Below, one piece after another: positions 14,663 to 22,991 of a stretch of 29,691 nucleotides of DNA. This stretch comes from Ruminococcaceae bacterium UBA6416 (GTDB taxonomy: Bacteria > Bacillota > Clostridia > Oscillospirales > Acutalibacteraceae). A model generated the notes under the pieces. That model did not search any database. It was given only the letters and a program-made list of their open reading frames with translations, and had not been told where the DNA came from. Where the stretch lies: assembly GCA_002438505.1 (NCBI GenBank), contig DJPI01000015.1, positions 473 to 30,163 of the forward strand. The letters run 5' to 3'. How positions within the stretch are numbered: position 1 is the first letter of the stretch; the number at the start of each line of letters is the position of its first letter. Made by a program: the position numbers and the translations under genes.

Positions 14663-15154
14663 TTATGCCATATCCTGCACTGATGTGAATTCATAATCAT
14701 AGACGCCGGAACGCAAAGCCTTAATTCTTCCGTTCTCATCGAGCGAAAGCACCGCTTCACCGGGAACACCGTCAAGCTTTATTTTTCGTGCATAAGCTTT
14801 ATGCTCGCTTGTTCCGGCGGCAGACAGCGCTTCAAAAAGCGATTGAAAACCCTTTTGGCCGCCAAAAAGATTTTCAAGGTTTTCAAGCGAACACTCCGTT
14901 CCATCAAACCCAAAAGACAAAGCACCGTTTTCAAGCTTCACCAAAAACCCCTTTACATCATTTGGTTCTGATATATTAAGCGTAATTTTTTCCGGTGAAA
15001 GAAAGCAGAGTTCGCCTCTTATCATTGTTTCACCCTCGGCGAATGATACGTTTGCGGTTGTTTTTTCAAGTTTAAAGGCACCTTGACCACCATTTTTTGC
15101 GCAGCCGCAAAAGAGAAGCAAAACAATAAGAAGCAAAACAATTAGCCTTTTCAT
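14663..15154 (-). CDS. Small predicted lipoprotein of unknown function
   Basis: A 163-residue exported protein with a Lys-Arg start, a Leu-rich hydrophobic segment and a lipobox-like end, FCGC, with Cys18 as the likely lipidated residue. The mature part is beta-rich, with the pieces MIRGELCFLSP, GVPGEAVLSLDENG and SGVYDYEFTS, suggestive of a LolA/GerS-like fold, but I cannot confirm a family. AAAGGGG precedes the ATG; part of it can pair with an upstream CCTTT (15164-15176 hairpin). It lies upstream of mazF, in the position a lipoprotein holds in the Bacillus acpS-ydcC-alr-ndoAI-ndoA cluster. Confidence 0.8.
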   Translation of the reverse strand: MKRLIVLLLIVLLLFCGCAKNGGQGAFKLEKTTANVSFAEGETMIRGELCFLSPEKITLNISEPNDVKGFLVKLENGALSFGFDGTECSLENLENLFGGQKGFQSLFEALSAAGTSEHKAYARKIKLDGVPGEAVLSLDENGRIKALRSGVYDYEFTSVQDMA

Positions 15155-15219
15155 ATGTGTTCCCCTTTCGGAAAGGTTTCATGAAAAGTATATTTTCCAT
15201 TGCGCTTCAATATGCGAGA

Positions 15220-15271
15220 CAAAGCAAAACCCGACTGCCGCAAAACCGAAAGCAGGTGCGGCAACCGGGTT
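15220..15271 (-). terminator. Terminator downstream of the alcohol dehydrogenase gene
   Basis: AACCCG (15228-15233) pairs with CGGGTT (15266-15271) and GCCGCA (15237-15242) with TGCGGC (15257-15262), with a 3x3 internal loop. On the minus strand the tail is T-rich (TTTTGCTTTG). Confidence 0.7.
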
Positions 15272-15293
15272 AAAAATTTAAGAATTGTTGATA

Positions 15294-16457
15294 TTAAAGC
15301 GAGGCTTTCAGAATTTCGAGGATATCGTTTTCTTCAAGCGGCGCCCATGCGCTTTCAAGACCTTCATTGACGGCAATGTGATGGGCCATTTCTTCAAGAC
15401 GTGAAGAGTCGATTCCGACATCCTTGAGGTGCATCGGCATTGAGAATGATTCAAAAAGGCTATATACGCTCTCAATGGTCTTTTCGGCAATTTCATTTTC
15501 CGGCAAAGACGGATCGATGCCAAAAATGTGAGTGCCAAAGCTGACAAACCGTTCAACGGTATGCTCATTCAAAATGTGCTTCATCCAGCGCGGTGTGATG
15601 ATTGCAAGACCTTCACCGTGAGTGATGTCATAGTATGCGCTCAGAGCGTGCTCAATTCCGTGGCAAGGCCAGCCGGACGGACTGTTGCCGATTGAAAGAA
15701 TCTTATTGCAGGCGAGCGAGCAGTCAACCATAAACTCACCTCTTGCATCATAATTTTCAGGCTCTTCAATGGCAATTTTTGCGTTTTCAATAAGGCTTTT
15801 GATTGCGCTTTCACACATTCCGTCCGTCAAAAGCGAATGCTTCTCGCAGAAATACTGCTCAATGATATGGTTAATTGCATCTGCGGCACCGGCAGCCGTC
15901 TGTTTTTTTGAAACAGAGAATGTATACCGCGGATCAAGTATTGACGCATGGGGAAAGAGAAGGTCATCAAGATATCCAACCTTGTCATTGGTTTCCGTTC
16001 TTGAAATTACGCAGCCGCTGTCATACTCCGAGCCTGTTGCGGCAAGGGTGAGAATATCCACCAGAGGAAGCGCAGCTTTCGCCTTAACCTTATATGTGAT
16101 AAGATCCCACGGCTCACCGTCATAAAGAGCACCGGCACAGATTGCTTTTGAGCAGTCAAGAACGCTTCCGCCGCCAACGGCAAGAACAACGTCAATGTTA
16201 TGCTCCTTGCAGAGCTTTACTCCGCCGAGAACGCTTGTTGTATACTTCGGATTAGGCTCAATGCCCGGAAGCTCATACACCTCAAAACCGGACAGCAGCT
16301 CTTTAACCTTGTCATAAAGGCCGATTTTCTTGATACTTCCGCCGCCGTATGTCATGAGAACCCTTTTTCCGAGCGGGCGCAGCACATCGGGAAGATTCAT
16401 AACGGCGTCTTTTCCGAATATGAGTTTAGTCGGGGTACAATAAACAAAATTTTCCAT
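15294..16457 (-). CDS. Iron-containing alcohol dehydrogenase, BDH/YqhD type
   Basis: A 387-residue cytoplasmic group III alcohol dehydrogenase that reduces aldehydes such as butanal using NAD(P)H. The nucleotide-binding GGGS (95-98) with the following LDCSKAI is clear. The metal ligands are Asp193 and His197 (AADAINHIIE), His266 (GWPCHGIEHAL) and His280 (DITHGEGLA), as in butanol dehydrogenases. Substrate and cofactor preference cannot be fixed. AAAGGTG precedes the ATG. It follows the flavin-reductase-like gene by 30 bases and is probably co-transcribed from the MerR-type promoter, which suggests induction by electrophiles or aldehydes. Confidence 0.95.
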   Translation of the reverse strand: MENFVYCTPTKLIFGKDAVMNLPDVLRPLGKRVLMTYGGGSIKKIGLYDKVKELLSGFEVYELPGIEPNPKYTTSVLGGVKLCKEHNIDVVLAVGGGSVLDCSKAICAGALYDGEPWDLITYKVKAKAALPLVDILTLAATGSEYDSGCVISRTETNDKVGYLDDLLFPHASILDPRYTFSVSKKQTAAGAADAINHIIEQYFCEKHSLLTDGMCESAIKSLIENAKIAIEEPENYDARGEFMVDCSLACNKILSIGNSPSGWPCHGIEHALSAYYDITHGEGLAIITPRWMKHILNEHTVERFVSFGTHIFGIDPSLPENEIAEKTIESVYSLFESFSMPMHLKDVGIDSSRLEEMAHHIAVNEGLESAWAPLEENDILEILKASL

Positions 16458-16487
16458 TATTCAACGCACCTTTCTGAATTGATATAA

Positions 16488-17048
16488 TTATTTAAGCTTT
16501 TTGCCATCACTGAAAGCTTTGCCGACAATATCGCCGAGAACAACATAATTGCTGTTAAACGGGTCGAATGTTATCGGCCGGACTTTTTGAACATCAACAT
16601 TTCCGTTTGAGTCAAGAACACTTTCATCAACGCTGACGTTGACAATCTCACCGACAAGAGTTCCCGTTTTCGGATCATAGCTTTTGAGTCTGCATTCGGC
16701 GGCAACGGAAAGCTCAGCAATGAGCGGAGCATCAACAAAGTTTGATTTCACCGCATGAAAACCGGCTTTTTCAAACTTGTCCTGAACGGTATTTCCCGAA
16801 ACGATTCCGACATAGTCACAGGCAACCGTATGCTTTTCATCAGCCATGCTGACGGTGAACGCCTTTTTCAAAAGAATGTTCTTCGTTGTTTTGTGGCCGG
16901 AGCTTATACACATTGAAATTTCATTGCTGTTGCTGATACCGCCCCACGCGGCATTCATCGCGTCCGGCTTTCCGTTTTCGTCATATGCTGCAAGGATAAA
17001 AACGGGCTGCGGATAGGTATACGGCTTTGCACCAAAATTTTTTCTCAT
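16488..17048 (-). CDS. Flavin reductase-like FMN-binding protein
   Basis: A 186-residue split-barrel protein of the flavin reductase/FMN-binding family. Visible elements are PQPVFILAAYDENGKPDAMNA near the N-terminus, AWGGISNSNEISMCIS for the flavin site, and KTTKNILLKKAFTVSM after it. Relatives reduce flavin or act as oxidoreductases; the partner is unknown. AAGGAGG lies at ideal spacing before the ATG. It is first in a two-gene unit with the iron alcohol dehydrogenase and lies directly behind a promoter with a 19-base spacer. Confidence 0.88.
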   Translation of the reverse strand: MRKNFGAKPYTYPQPVFILAAYDENGKPDAMNAAWGGISNSNEISMCISSGHKTTKNILLKKAFTVSMADEKHTVACDYVGIVSGNTVQDKFEKAGFHAVKSNFVDAPLIAELSVAAECRLKSYDPKTGTLVGEIVNVSVDESVLDSNGNVDVQKVRPITFDPFNSNYVVLGDIVGKAFSDGKKLK

Positions 17049-17074
17049 TGATATTACCTCCTTAATTTTTGATT

Positions 17075-17105
17075 ATTATATAACTTGAAGTTAAGTTTAA
17101 GTCAA
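17075..17105 (-). promoter_or_regulatory. MerR-type promoter (19-base spacer with dyad)
   Basis: On the minus strand TTGACT (17100-17105) and TATAAT (17075-17080) are 19 bases apart, which is too long for ordinary sigma-A use. The spacer carries an imperfect dyad with CTTGA and TCAAG arms, giving the CTTGACTT...ACTT..AAGT..TA pattern used by MerR-family activators of aldehyde- and thiol-stress genes. A TATATA at 17077-17082 would give a 17-base spacer, so unaided transcription is possible. No MerR gene is in the window. Confidence 0.65.
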
Positions 17106-17124
17106 GAGTTTTCTGAAAAAATTC

Positions 17125-17168
17125 TGAAAAAAATTAACCGCACCGGTCAAAGCAACCACTGCGGTTAA
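17125..17168 (-). terminator. Terminator of the NAD(P)H-hydrate repair gene
   Basis: TTAACCGCA (17134-17142) pairs perfectly with TGCGGTTAA (17160-17168). On the minus strand a run of seven T follows. Confidence 0.85.
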
Positions 17169-17181
17169 AATATTAACTGAA

Positions 17182-18726
17182 TCATTCAAAATCTGCAAAA
17201 ACTTCGCGCAGTTCGTCAATAACATCGCTTGGAAGCATTCCGGTTTTTGAATATCTGTCCGCAAGAACATCAGCGCAGAAGCCGTGGATATACACCGCAG
17301 CATCCGCCGCGTCAACCGGTCTGAGTCCGCGCGCACAAAAAGCAGAAAGAATTCCGGCAAGAACATCGCCGCTGCCGCCTTTTGAAAGCCCGTTATTGCC
17401 GGAAGCATTGATATATATCCGGTCTGAATCCGGCGAGGCAACAACGGTATTTGAGCCTTTGAGGACAACGTAAACGCCGTGCTCTTTTGAAAACTGTCCG
17501 GCGTACAATACGCGGTCAGCCTGAATCAGGCTCGTCTGAACACCGGTGAGCGTGCTCATCTCTCCCGGATGCGGAGTGAAAATGACCGGTATTGTAAGAT
17601 CTTCAATAAGCGACATATTTCCGGCAACAATATTAAGCGCATCCGCATCAACAATAACGGGAACTTTTGCATTTTCAAGTACGGCCTTGAGCACCGCCTC
17701 GGTGTCCTCATTCACGCCGAGTCCGCAGCCGATTAAAATTGCGTCAAACTTATCAAGAGATGAAAGGAGGGCTTCAACGCACGCGGCGCCGAGAGTTCCT
17801 TTTTCGTTTTCGGAAAGTGGCATAAAAAGCGTTTCGGTGAGCTTTGAGGTCATGGTCTGATAGAGGCACTCCGGAAAAGCGCAGGTAACAAGACCGACGC
17901 CGCTGCGCAGTGCTGCTTTTGCGGCAAGCACGGCAGCGCCCGGCATTGCTTTGCTTCCGCAGATTGAAAGAAGATGGCCGAATGTTCCCTTGTGAGCACA
18001 TGGGTCGCGCTCAGGAAACAGATTGCCTATTTCCGTCTTGTTATAAGTATACATTGAGTTATTGATGAAGTTATAGCTTTCCTCGGGGATACCTATATTC
18101 GCAATGATTATATCGCCGCAGCAGTCCGAGGCCGGGTGAACAATATGAGCCGGCTTCAGCGCAGAGATTGCGATTGTGTAATCGGCAACAAAGCAGTTCG
18201 GATCGCAGTATCCGCTGTCGCAGTAAACGCCGCTGGGAATATCTATTGCAAATTTGAGTCCCTTGGCGCCGGACATTTCAGAGATAAGCTGCTTCATATC
18301 CTCCGAAATTGAGCCGTAAAAGCTGAATCCAAAAATTGCGTCAACAACAACATCAGCGCCTCTGACAGTTTGAACGGCTTTCATTCTGTCTGCATCGTAC
18401 CAAACAGTCGGAATTGCAATGTCAACCGCCATTTTATACATATATTCCGCCTCCGGGCTTCCCGGATATCCGGAAGCGAGGACAATGGTAACATTATATC
18501 CGTTTTCGGCAAACTTGCGCGCAACAACAAAGCCGTCTCCGCCGTTATTTCCTTTTCCGCAAACCACAACAATATTGCGCCTTCTTGTTTTATCGTTTTC
18601 AATAATGTTCCGGATATTGCGTGTGCAGGCCGCACCGGCATTTTCCATCATGCGCTGATAGCTCAGACCGTATTTTGCGGTGTACTTTTCAACCTGCTTC
18701 ATTTCATCGCAGTTAAGAAGTCGCAT
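17182..18726 (-). CDS. nnrE-nnrD: Bifunctional NAD(P)H-hydrate epimerase / ADP-dependent NAD(P)H-hydrate dehydratase
   Basis: A 514-residue metabolite-repair enzyme that restores damaged NAD(P)H hydrates. The N-terminal YjeF_N epimerase domain (about 1-215) has MMENAG and GKGNNGGDG (57-65). The C-terminal ribokinase-like dehydratase domain (about 230-510) has HKGTFGHLL, TPHPGEM and KGGSGDVLAGI, the ADP-dependent active-site signature. Fusion of the two activities is common in Firmicutes. The ATG at 18726 has AAAGGTGG upstream. It is divergent from the pheST T-box operon and ends in its own terminator. In many Firmicutes this gene neighbours the alr-mazEF region; here mazF lies two units downstream. 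Confidence 0.96.
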   Translation of the reverse strand: MRLLNCDEMKQVEKYTAKYGLSYQRMMENAGAACTRNIRNIIENDKTRRRNIVVVCGKGNNGGDGFVVARKFAENGYNVTIVLASGYPGSPEAEYMYKMAVDIAIPTVWYDADRMKAVQTVRGADVVVDAIFGFSFYGSISEDMKQLISEMSGAKGLKFAIDIPSGVYCDSGYCDPNCFVADYTIAISALKPAHIVHPASDCCGDIIIANIGIPEESYNFINNSMYTYNKTEIGNLFPERDPCAHKGTFGHLLSICGSKAMPGAAVLAAKAALRSGVGLVTCAFPECLYQTMTSKLTETLFMPLSENEKGTLGAACVEALLSSLDKFDAILIGCGLGVNEDTEAVLKAVLENAKVPVIVDADALNIVAGNMSLIEDLTIPVIFTPHPGEMSTLTGVQTSLIQADRVLYAGQFSKEHGVYVVLKGSNTVVASPDSDRIYINASGNNGLSKGGSGDVLAGILSAFCARGLRPVDAADAAVYIHGFCADVLADRYSKTGMLPSDVIDELREVFADFE

Positions 18727-18767
18727 AAATCATCCACCTTTCAAAAATGCAAATCAAGTTTTGATTC

Positions 18768-18773
18768 ATTGTA
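18768..18773 (-). promoter_or_regulatory. Probable extended -10 element of nnrE-nnrD
   Basis: On the minus strand TGATACAAT gives an extended -10. The -35 region (TTTTAA at 17 bases) is poor. An AATCAA/TTGATT inverted repeat at 18752-18766 lies near the expected start point and could bind a regulator (inference). Confidence 0.4.
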
Positions 18774-18813
18774 TCACACTTCGGCCAAAATTAAAATATT
18801 TTTTTATTAAGTC

Positions 18814-18842
18814 TTGAAAAAAAGTTCGGATTGTGGTAAAGT
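18814..18842 (+). promoter_or_regulatory. Sigma-A promoter of pheST
   Basis: TTGAAA (18814-18819) and TAAAGT (18837-18842) are separated by 17 bases and lie directly upstream of the T-box leader. Confidence 0.8.
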
Positions 18843-18848
18843 AACTGA

Positions 18849-19098
18849 AGATAACGCGATGAAAAAGAGAGTAGGCGTTTGTTTTTCATTTCAGAGAGAA
18901 GCGGTTTTTGGCTGCGATCCGTTTCATTGAAAAGGCGCTGAAGTTCACTTTGGAGCGGTGAGGCTGAAAAAAAGTAGGTCTCAACGGGCTACCTCCGTTA
19001 AAAGGTACAAGGAGTGTTTGCTTTTTGCAAAAATTAGGGTGGTACCGCGGAGTTTTTGATTTTCAGCTTCGTCCCTATTTTGGGGACGGAGCTTTTTG
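18849..19098 (+). promoter_or_regulatory. T-box riboswitch of pheST
   Basis: The leader begins with the K-turn strand GATGAAAAAGAGAGTA and the apical TTTCAGAGAG motif of stem I. The likely specifier codon is TTC (18944-18946, within GAAGTTCAC), which fits phenylalanine. The T-box core AGGGTGGTACCGCGG spans 19036-19050. The terminator is an 11-bp stem (19065-19075 with 19083-19093) followed by TTTTT. Uncharged tRNA-Phe should favour the antiterminator and allow pheST transcription. Confidence 0.96.
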
Positions 19099-19154
19099 TT
19101 TTGTCTCTTATGCAAGTCACATCAGTTATATAAAACGAAAGGAATGATTTCAAA

Positions 19155-20174
19155 ATGAAAGAACAACTTGAAGCTATCCGCAAAAGCGCGATAGCCGAGC
19201 TTCAGAACGCTTCCGTTTTGCAGGATCTTGACTCGGTTCGAGTGAAGTTTCTCGGCAAAAAGGGCGAGCTGACCGCAATTCTCAAGCAGATGGGCAAACT
19301 TTCCGCCGAGGAAAGACCTGTTATCGGCCAGCTTGCAAACGAAATCAGAGCAGACCTTGAAAGCAAAATTTCCGGCCGTGTTGACTCAATCAAGGAAAAA
19401 ATGCTTGAAGAAAAACTCAAGAGCGAGAAAATTGACGTTACCCTCCCCTCCGGAAGAGTTCCGCTTGGCCATAAGCATCCGCTTTCAATCGTGCTTGATG
19501 AGGTTAAGGATATCTTTTTCGGCATGGGCTTTTCCGTTGCCTCGGGTCCGGAAATTGAGTGGGATTATTATAACTTTGAAGCCTTGAATATTCCCAAGAA
19601 CCACCCGGCAAGAGACACCCAGGATACTTTCTATATTACAGAAAATATGCTGCTGAGAACTCAGACCTCACCATGCCAGATCCGCGTTATGGAAAAGCAG
19701 GCGCCGCCCATTCGCGTGATCGCTCCCGGCCGTGTTTACCGTTCAGATGCCGTTGACGCGACCCATTCGCCGATTTTCCACCAGATTGAGGGTCTTGTTG
19801 TTGACAAGGGCATCACAATGGCTGATCTCAAAGGCTGCCTTGAAGATTTTGCAAAGAGCCTTTATGGCGAGGACACAAAAATCAGGCTGCGTCCGCACCA
19901 CTTCCCGTTCACCGAGCCTTCATGCGAGATTGACGTTTCCTGCTTTAACTGCGGCGGAAAAGGCTGCCCGATGTGCAAGGGCGAGGGCTGGATTGAAATT
20001 CTCGGCGGCGGAATGGTTCACCCGAAGGTTCTCAAAAACTGCGGCGTTGACCCCGATGTTTACAGCGGCTTTGCTTTCGGAATTGGTCTTGAGAGACTTG
20101 TTATGTTCCGCTTCAATATTGATGATATGCGTCTTCTTTATGAAAACGATGTCAGATTCCTCAACCAGTTTTAA
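19155..20174 (+). CDS. pheS: Phenylalanyl-tRNA synthetase alpha subunit
   Basis: The catalytic subunit of the alpha2-beta2 PheRS. The 339 residues have the N-terminal coiled coil (about 1-100) and the class II catalytic core, with LRTQTSPCQIR, APGRVYR (motif 2) and GFAFGIGLERLVM (motif 3). A four-Cys insert, CFNCGGKGCPMCKG, is present; similar zinc-knuckle-like inserts occur in many Firmicute PheS proteins. AAAGGA precedes the ATG. It is the first gene after the Phe T-box and lies 15 bases before pheT. Confidence 0.98.
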   Translation: MKEQLEAIRKSAIAELQNASVLQDLDSVRVKFLGKKGELTAILKQMGKLSAEERPVIGQLANEIRADLESKISGRVDSIKEKMLEEKLKSEKIDVTLPSGRVPLGHKHPLSIVLDEVKDIFFGMGFSVASGPEIEWDYYNFEALNIPKNHPARDTQDTFYITENMLLRTQTSPCQIRVMEKQAPPIRVIAPGRVYRSDAVDATHSPIFHQIEGLVVDKGITMADLKGCLEDFAKSLYGEDTKIRLRPHHFPFTEPSCEIDVSCFNCGGKGCPMCKGEGWIEILGGGMVHPKVLKNCGVDPDVYSGFAFGIGLERLVMFRFNIDDMRLLYENDVRFLNQF

Positions 20175-20189
20175 GGAGGTGCTTTAAAA

Positions 20190-22571
20190 ATGAATCTTTC
20201 AAAGAAATGGCTGCACGATTTTGTTGACCTCGATGTAAGCGATAAAAAATTTGCGGACGAAATGACTCTTTCCGGCTCAAAGGTTGAAGCTTTTGAGGTT
20301 GAAGGTCATGAGCTTAATAATATTATCACGGGAAGAATTGACTCGCTCACCCGTCACCCGGATTCGGATCATATGTGGATCTGCTCGGTCAATGTCGGAA
20401 AAGACGAAAACATTCAAATCGTTACCGGAGCGCAGAACCTCAAGGAGGGCGATGTGGTTCCCGTTGCAATGGATGATTCATACGTTCATGGCGGTCAGCA
20501 TATCACAAAAGGCAAGCTGCGCGGCGTTGAAAGCAACGGTATGCTCTGCTCACTCGGCGAACTTGGCCTTACCGCGCATGACTTCCCATATGCAATCGAG
20601 GACGGAATTTTTGTCCTCGGCGATGACTGTGATAAGACACTCGGTATTGACATCCGCGAGGCAATAGGCCTCAATGACACGGTTACCGAGTTTGAAATTA
20701 CCTCAAACAGACCGGACTGCCTTTCAATCATCGGCCTTGCGCGTGAAGCTTCCGCAACCTTCGGAGTACCCTTCAAAAAGCATGAGCCGGTTGTCAAGGG
20801 CTGCGGCGGTGACGTCAATGAGCACCTTTCAGTTGAAATTCTCAACCCGGAGCGCTGCTACCGTTACTGCGGTGCAGTTGTTAAAAATGTCCGCGTCAAA
20901 GCCTCTCCGCGCTGGATGAGGGAAAGGCTGCGCGCCTGCGGCGTCAGACCGATTAACAACATTGTTGACATCACAAACTATGTTATGCTCGAATATGGCC
21001 AGCCTATGCACGCTTTTGACCTGCGCTTCCTTGACGGAAACAGCGTCATTGTCCGCACCGCAAAGGACGGAGAAAAAATCACGACCCTTGACGGCGTTGA
21101 ACGCGACCTCACCGAGGAAATGCTCGTCATTGCAGACAAGAACAAGCCCGTTGCCGTTGCCGGCGTTATGGGCGGCGAATTCAGCGGTATCATGGATGAC
21201 ACCGACACTATCGTTTTTGAAAGCGCCTGCTTCAACGGACCCACAACGCGAATCACCGCGAAAAAGCTCGGAATGAGAACGGAAGCCAGCGGTCGATATG
21301 AAAAAGAGCTTGACCCGGAAAACTGTATGCCTGCGCTCCTTCGTGCACTTGAGCTTGTTGAAGAGCTTGACGCCGGAGACGTTGTGAGCGGTATCATTGA
21401 CTGCGACAAGTCTGTTAAGAAGGACAGAACCCTCCCCTTTGAGCCGCAGTGGGTCAACGAGTTCATTGGCATTGATGTTTCCGCTGAGGAGCAAAAAAGA
21501 ATTCTTGAAGCTATCGACTTCAAGGTTGAAAACGGCGTTATCACCGCTCCCTCATTCAGAAATGACATTGAACACCAGGCTGACATTTCCGAGGAAATTG
21601 CACGTTTCTACGGCTATCAGAATATTCCGAACAGAAAGCTTGGAGGCGTTGCCAACGCAAAGCGTACTCCGGAACAGAACATGGAAAGACTTGTTTCTCA
21701 GACTCTCCTCGGCTGCGGTCTTTCGGAAATTGCAACTTTCTCATTCATCAGTCCGAAGCATTATGACAAAATCAGACTTCCGAAAGATGACCCGAGAAGA
21801 AACGGCGTTGTTATTTCCAACCCCCTCGGCGAGGACACAAGCGTTATGAGAACAACCGTAATTCCCTCAATGCTCGACGTTCTTTCAAGGAACTATAACA
21901 ACCGGAACGCTGCAGCGTCACTTTTTGAAATTTCAAACGAGTATATCTGGAACGGCACTGAAAAGCTGCCCGATGAAAACGTCAAGGTCACCCTTGGAAA
22001 GTATGGCGAAAGCTGCGATTTCTTCAGCCTCAAGGCTGTTATTGAAGAGCTTCTTTATGTCACCGGTGTTGCCGGTTATGACTTTGTTCCGGTTACGGAT
22101 GACCCGACCTTCCATCCCGGAAGATTTGCAAAAATCATGCTCGGCGATGTTCAGATAGGCTACCTCGGCGAGGTTCATCCGGCCGTTCTCAAAAACTATG
22201 ATATCGGTGTTAAAGCCTATATCGGCCAGGTTGACTTTGCATCACTCATTAAATACGGAAACCTTAAGCGCGTTTATAAGCCGCTCCCGCGTTTCCCGGC
22301 CTCAAGCCGCGACCTTGCTTTTGTCTGTGACATTGATGTTCCGGTTATGACGCTTGAAAAGGCAATTTCCGGCGCCGTTGGCAAAATTCTTGAGAGTATT
22401 ACCCTCTTTGACGTCTACGTTGGCTCTCAGATTCCTGAGAACATGAAGAGCGTTGCTTTCAGCATTAAAATGAGGGCTGCCGACCGTACCCTCACCGATG
22501 AGGAAGCTGATTCGGCAATGAAAAAAGCTATTGATGCGCTTTCAAAAATCGGCATCAAGCTCAGAAGCTGA
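20190..22571 (+). CDS. pheT: Phenylalanyl-tRNA synthetase beta subunit
   Basis: The beta subunit of PheRS, responsible for tRNA binding and for editing of Tyr-tRNA-Phe. The 793 residues cover the usual layout: EMAP-type tRNA-binding domain (about 40-150, HPDSDHMWICSVNVG), the B3/4 editing domain (EITSNRPDCLSIIGLARE at its start), B5, the catalytic-like core, and the C-terminal FDX-ACB anticodon-binding domain (PRFPASSRDLAFV to the end). A strong TAAGGAGGTG lies before the ATG. It is co-transcribed with pheS. Confidence 0.98.
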   Translation: MNLSKKWLHDFVDLDVSDKKFADEMTLSGSKVEAFEVEGHELNNIITGRIDSLTRHPDSDHMWICSVNVGKDENIQIVTGAQNLKEGDVVPVAMDDSYVHGGQHITKGKLRGVESNGMLCSLGELGLTAHDFPYAIEDGIFVLGDDCDKTLGIDIREAIGLNDTVTEFEITSNRPDCLSIIGLAREASATFGVPFKKHEPVVKGCGGDVNEHLSVEILNPERCYRYCGAVVKNVRVKASPRWMRERLRACGVRPINNIVDITNYVMLEYGQPMHAFDLRFLDGNSVIVRTAKDGEKITTLDGVERDLTEEMLVIADKNKPVAVAGVMGGEFSGIMDDTDTIVFESACFNGPTTRITAKKLGMRTEASGRYEKELDPENCMPALLRALELVEELDAGDVVSGIIDCDKSVKKDRTLPFEPQWVNEFIGIDVSAEEQKRILEAIDFKVENGVITAPSFRNDIEHQADISEEIARFYGYQNIPNRKLGGVANAKRTPEQNMERLVSQTLLGCGLSEIATFSFISPKHYDKIRLPKDDPRRNGVVISNPLGEDTSVMRTTVIPSMLDVLSRNYNNRNAAASLFEISNEYIWNGTEKLPDENVKVTLGKYGESCDFFSLKAVIEELLYVTGVAGYDFVPVTDDPTFHPGRFAKIMLGDVQIGYLGEVHPAVLKNYDIGVKAYIGQVDFASLIKYGNLKRVYKPLPRFPASSRDLAFVCDIDVPVMTLEKAISGAVGKILESITLFDVYVGSQIPENMKSVAFSIKMRAADRTLTDEEADSAMKKAIDALSKIGIKLRS

Positions 22572-22583
22572 TAATCAACAGAA

Positions 22584-22616
22584 AGCCGTACCCAAGCGCA
22601 AACTCCGGGTACGGCT
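22584..22616 (+). terminator. Hairpin after pheT, weak terminator or mRNA end structure
   Basis: A perfect 10-bp stem, AGCCGTACCC with GGGTACGGCT (22584-22593 and 22607-22616), with a 13-base loop. The tail GATTTAG is poor in T, so termination may be partial and the next gene may receive read-through from pheST. Confidence 0.55.
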
Positions 22617-22653
22617 GATTTAGTATAAGTCAACACAGGAAAGGAAAACCGAT

Positions 22654-22914
22654 ATGCTTTCGGAACACGATCTTCAAAAAATCAATGAGCAAAGCGTTGG
22701 CAACATGGAGCTTTTGGAAGAGGAACAAACCTGCGGCTGCTTTTTTTGCGGAAAAATTTTTTCTTCAAACGAGATAACGCAATACATCGAAGATGACGAT
22801 GAAGGCGACACGGCTGTCTGTCCATTTTGCAAAACGGATTCCGTCATCGGCGAAAGCTGCGGATTTGAAATTACAGAAGAACTTTTGAAGCAGATGCATG
22901 ACTATTGGTTTTGA
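22654..22914 (+). CDS. Small cysteine-rich (zinc-ribbon-like) cytoplasmic protein
   Basis: An 86-residue soluble acidic protein. Two CxxC pairs, CFFC at 29-32 and CPFC at 56-59, plus Cys27 and Cys69, suggest a zinc ribbon. The stretch ITQYIEDDDEGDTAVCPFCKTDSVIGE resembles small uncharacterised bacterial proteins often labelled simply cytoplasmic protein. No function is known to me. AGGAAAGGA precedes the ATG. It lies 82 bases after pheT, separated by a weak hairpin, and ends in its own terminator; I see no clear promoter of its own. Confidence 0.8.
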   Translation: MLSEHDLQKINEQSVGNMELLEEEQTCGCFFCGKIFSSNEITQYIEDDDEGDTAVCPFCKTDSVIGESCGFEITEELLKQMHDYWF

Positions 22915-22921
22915 ACGGGTA

Positions 22922-22987
22922 ACCGCCGACTTGACTGAGGACACAAATGTTGGTGAGTAAATTTGTGTTTTTCGGTTAACCGGCGGT
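22922..22987 (+). terminator. Terminator after the cysteine-rich gene
   Basis: ACACAAAT (22941-22948) pairs with ATTTGTGT (22961-22968), followed by TTTT on the plus strand. An outer ACCGCCG/CGGCGGT pair (22922-22928 with 22981-22987) encloses it. The minus-strand rodA gene ends at 22992, but there is no T tail on that side. Confidence 0.7.
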
Positions 22988-22991
22988 AATT

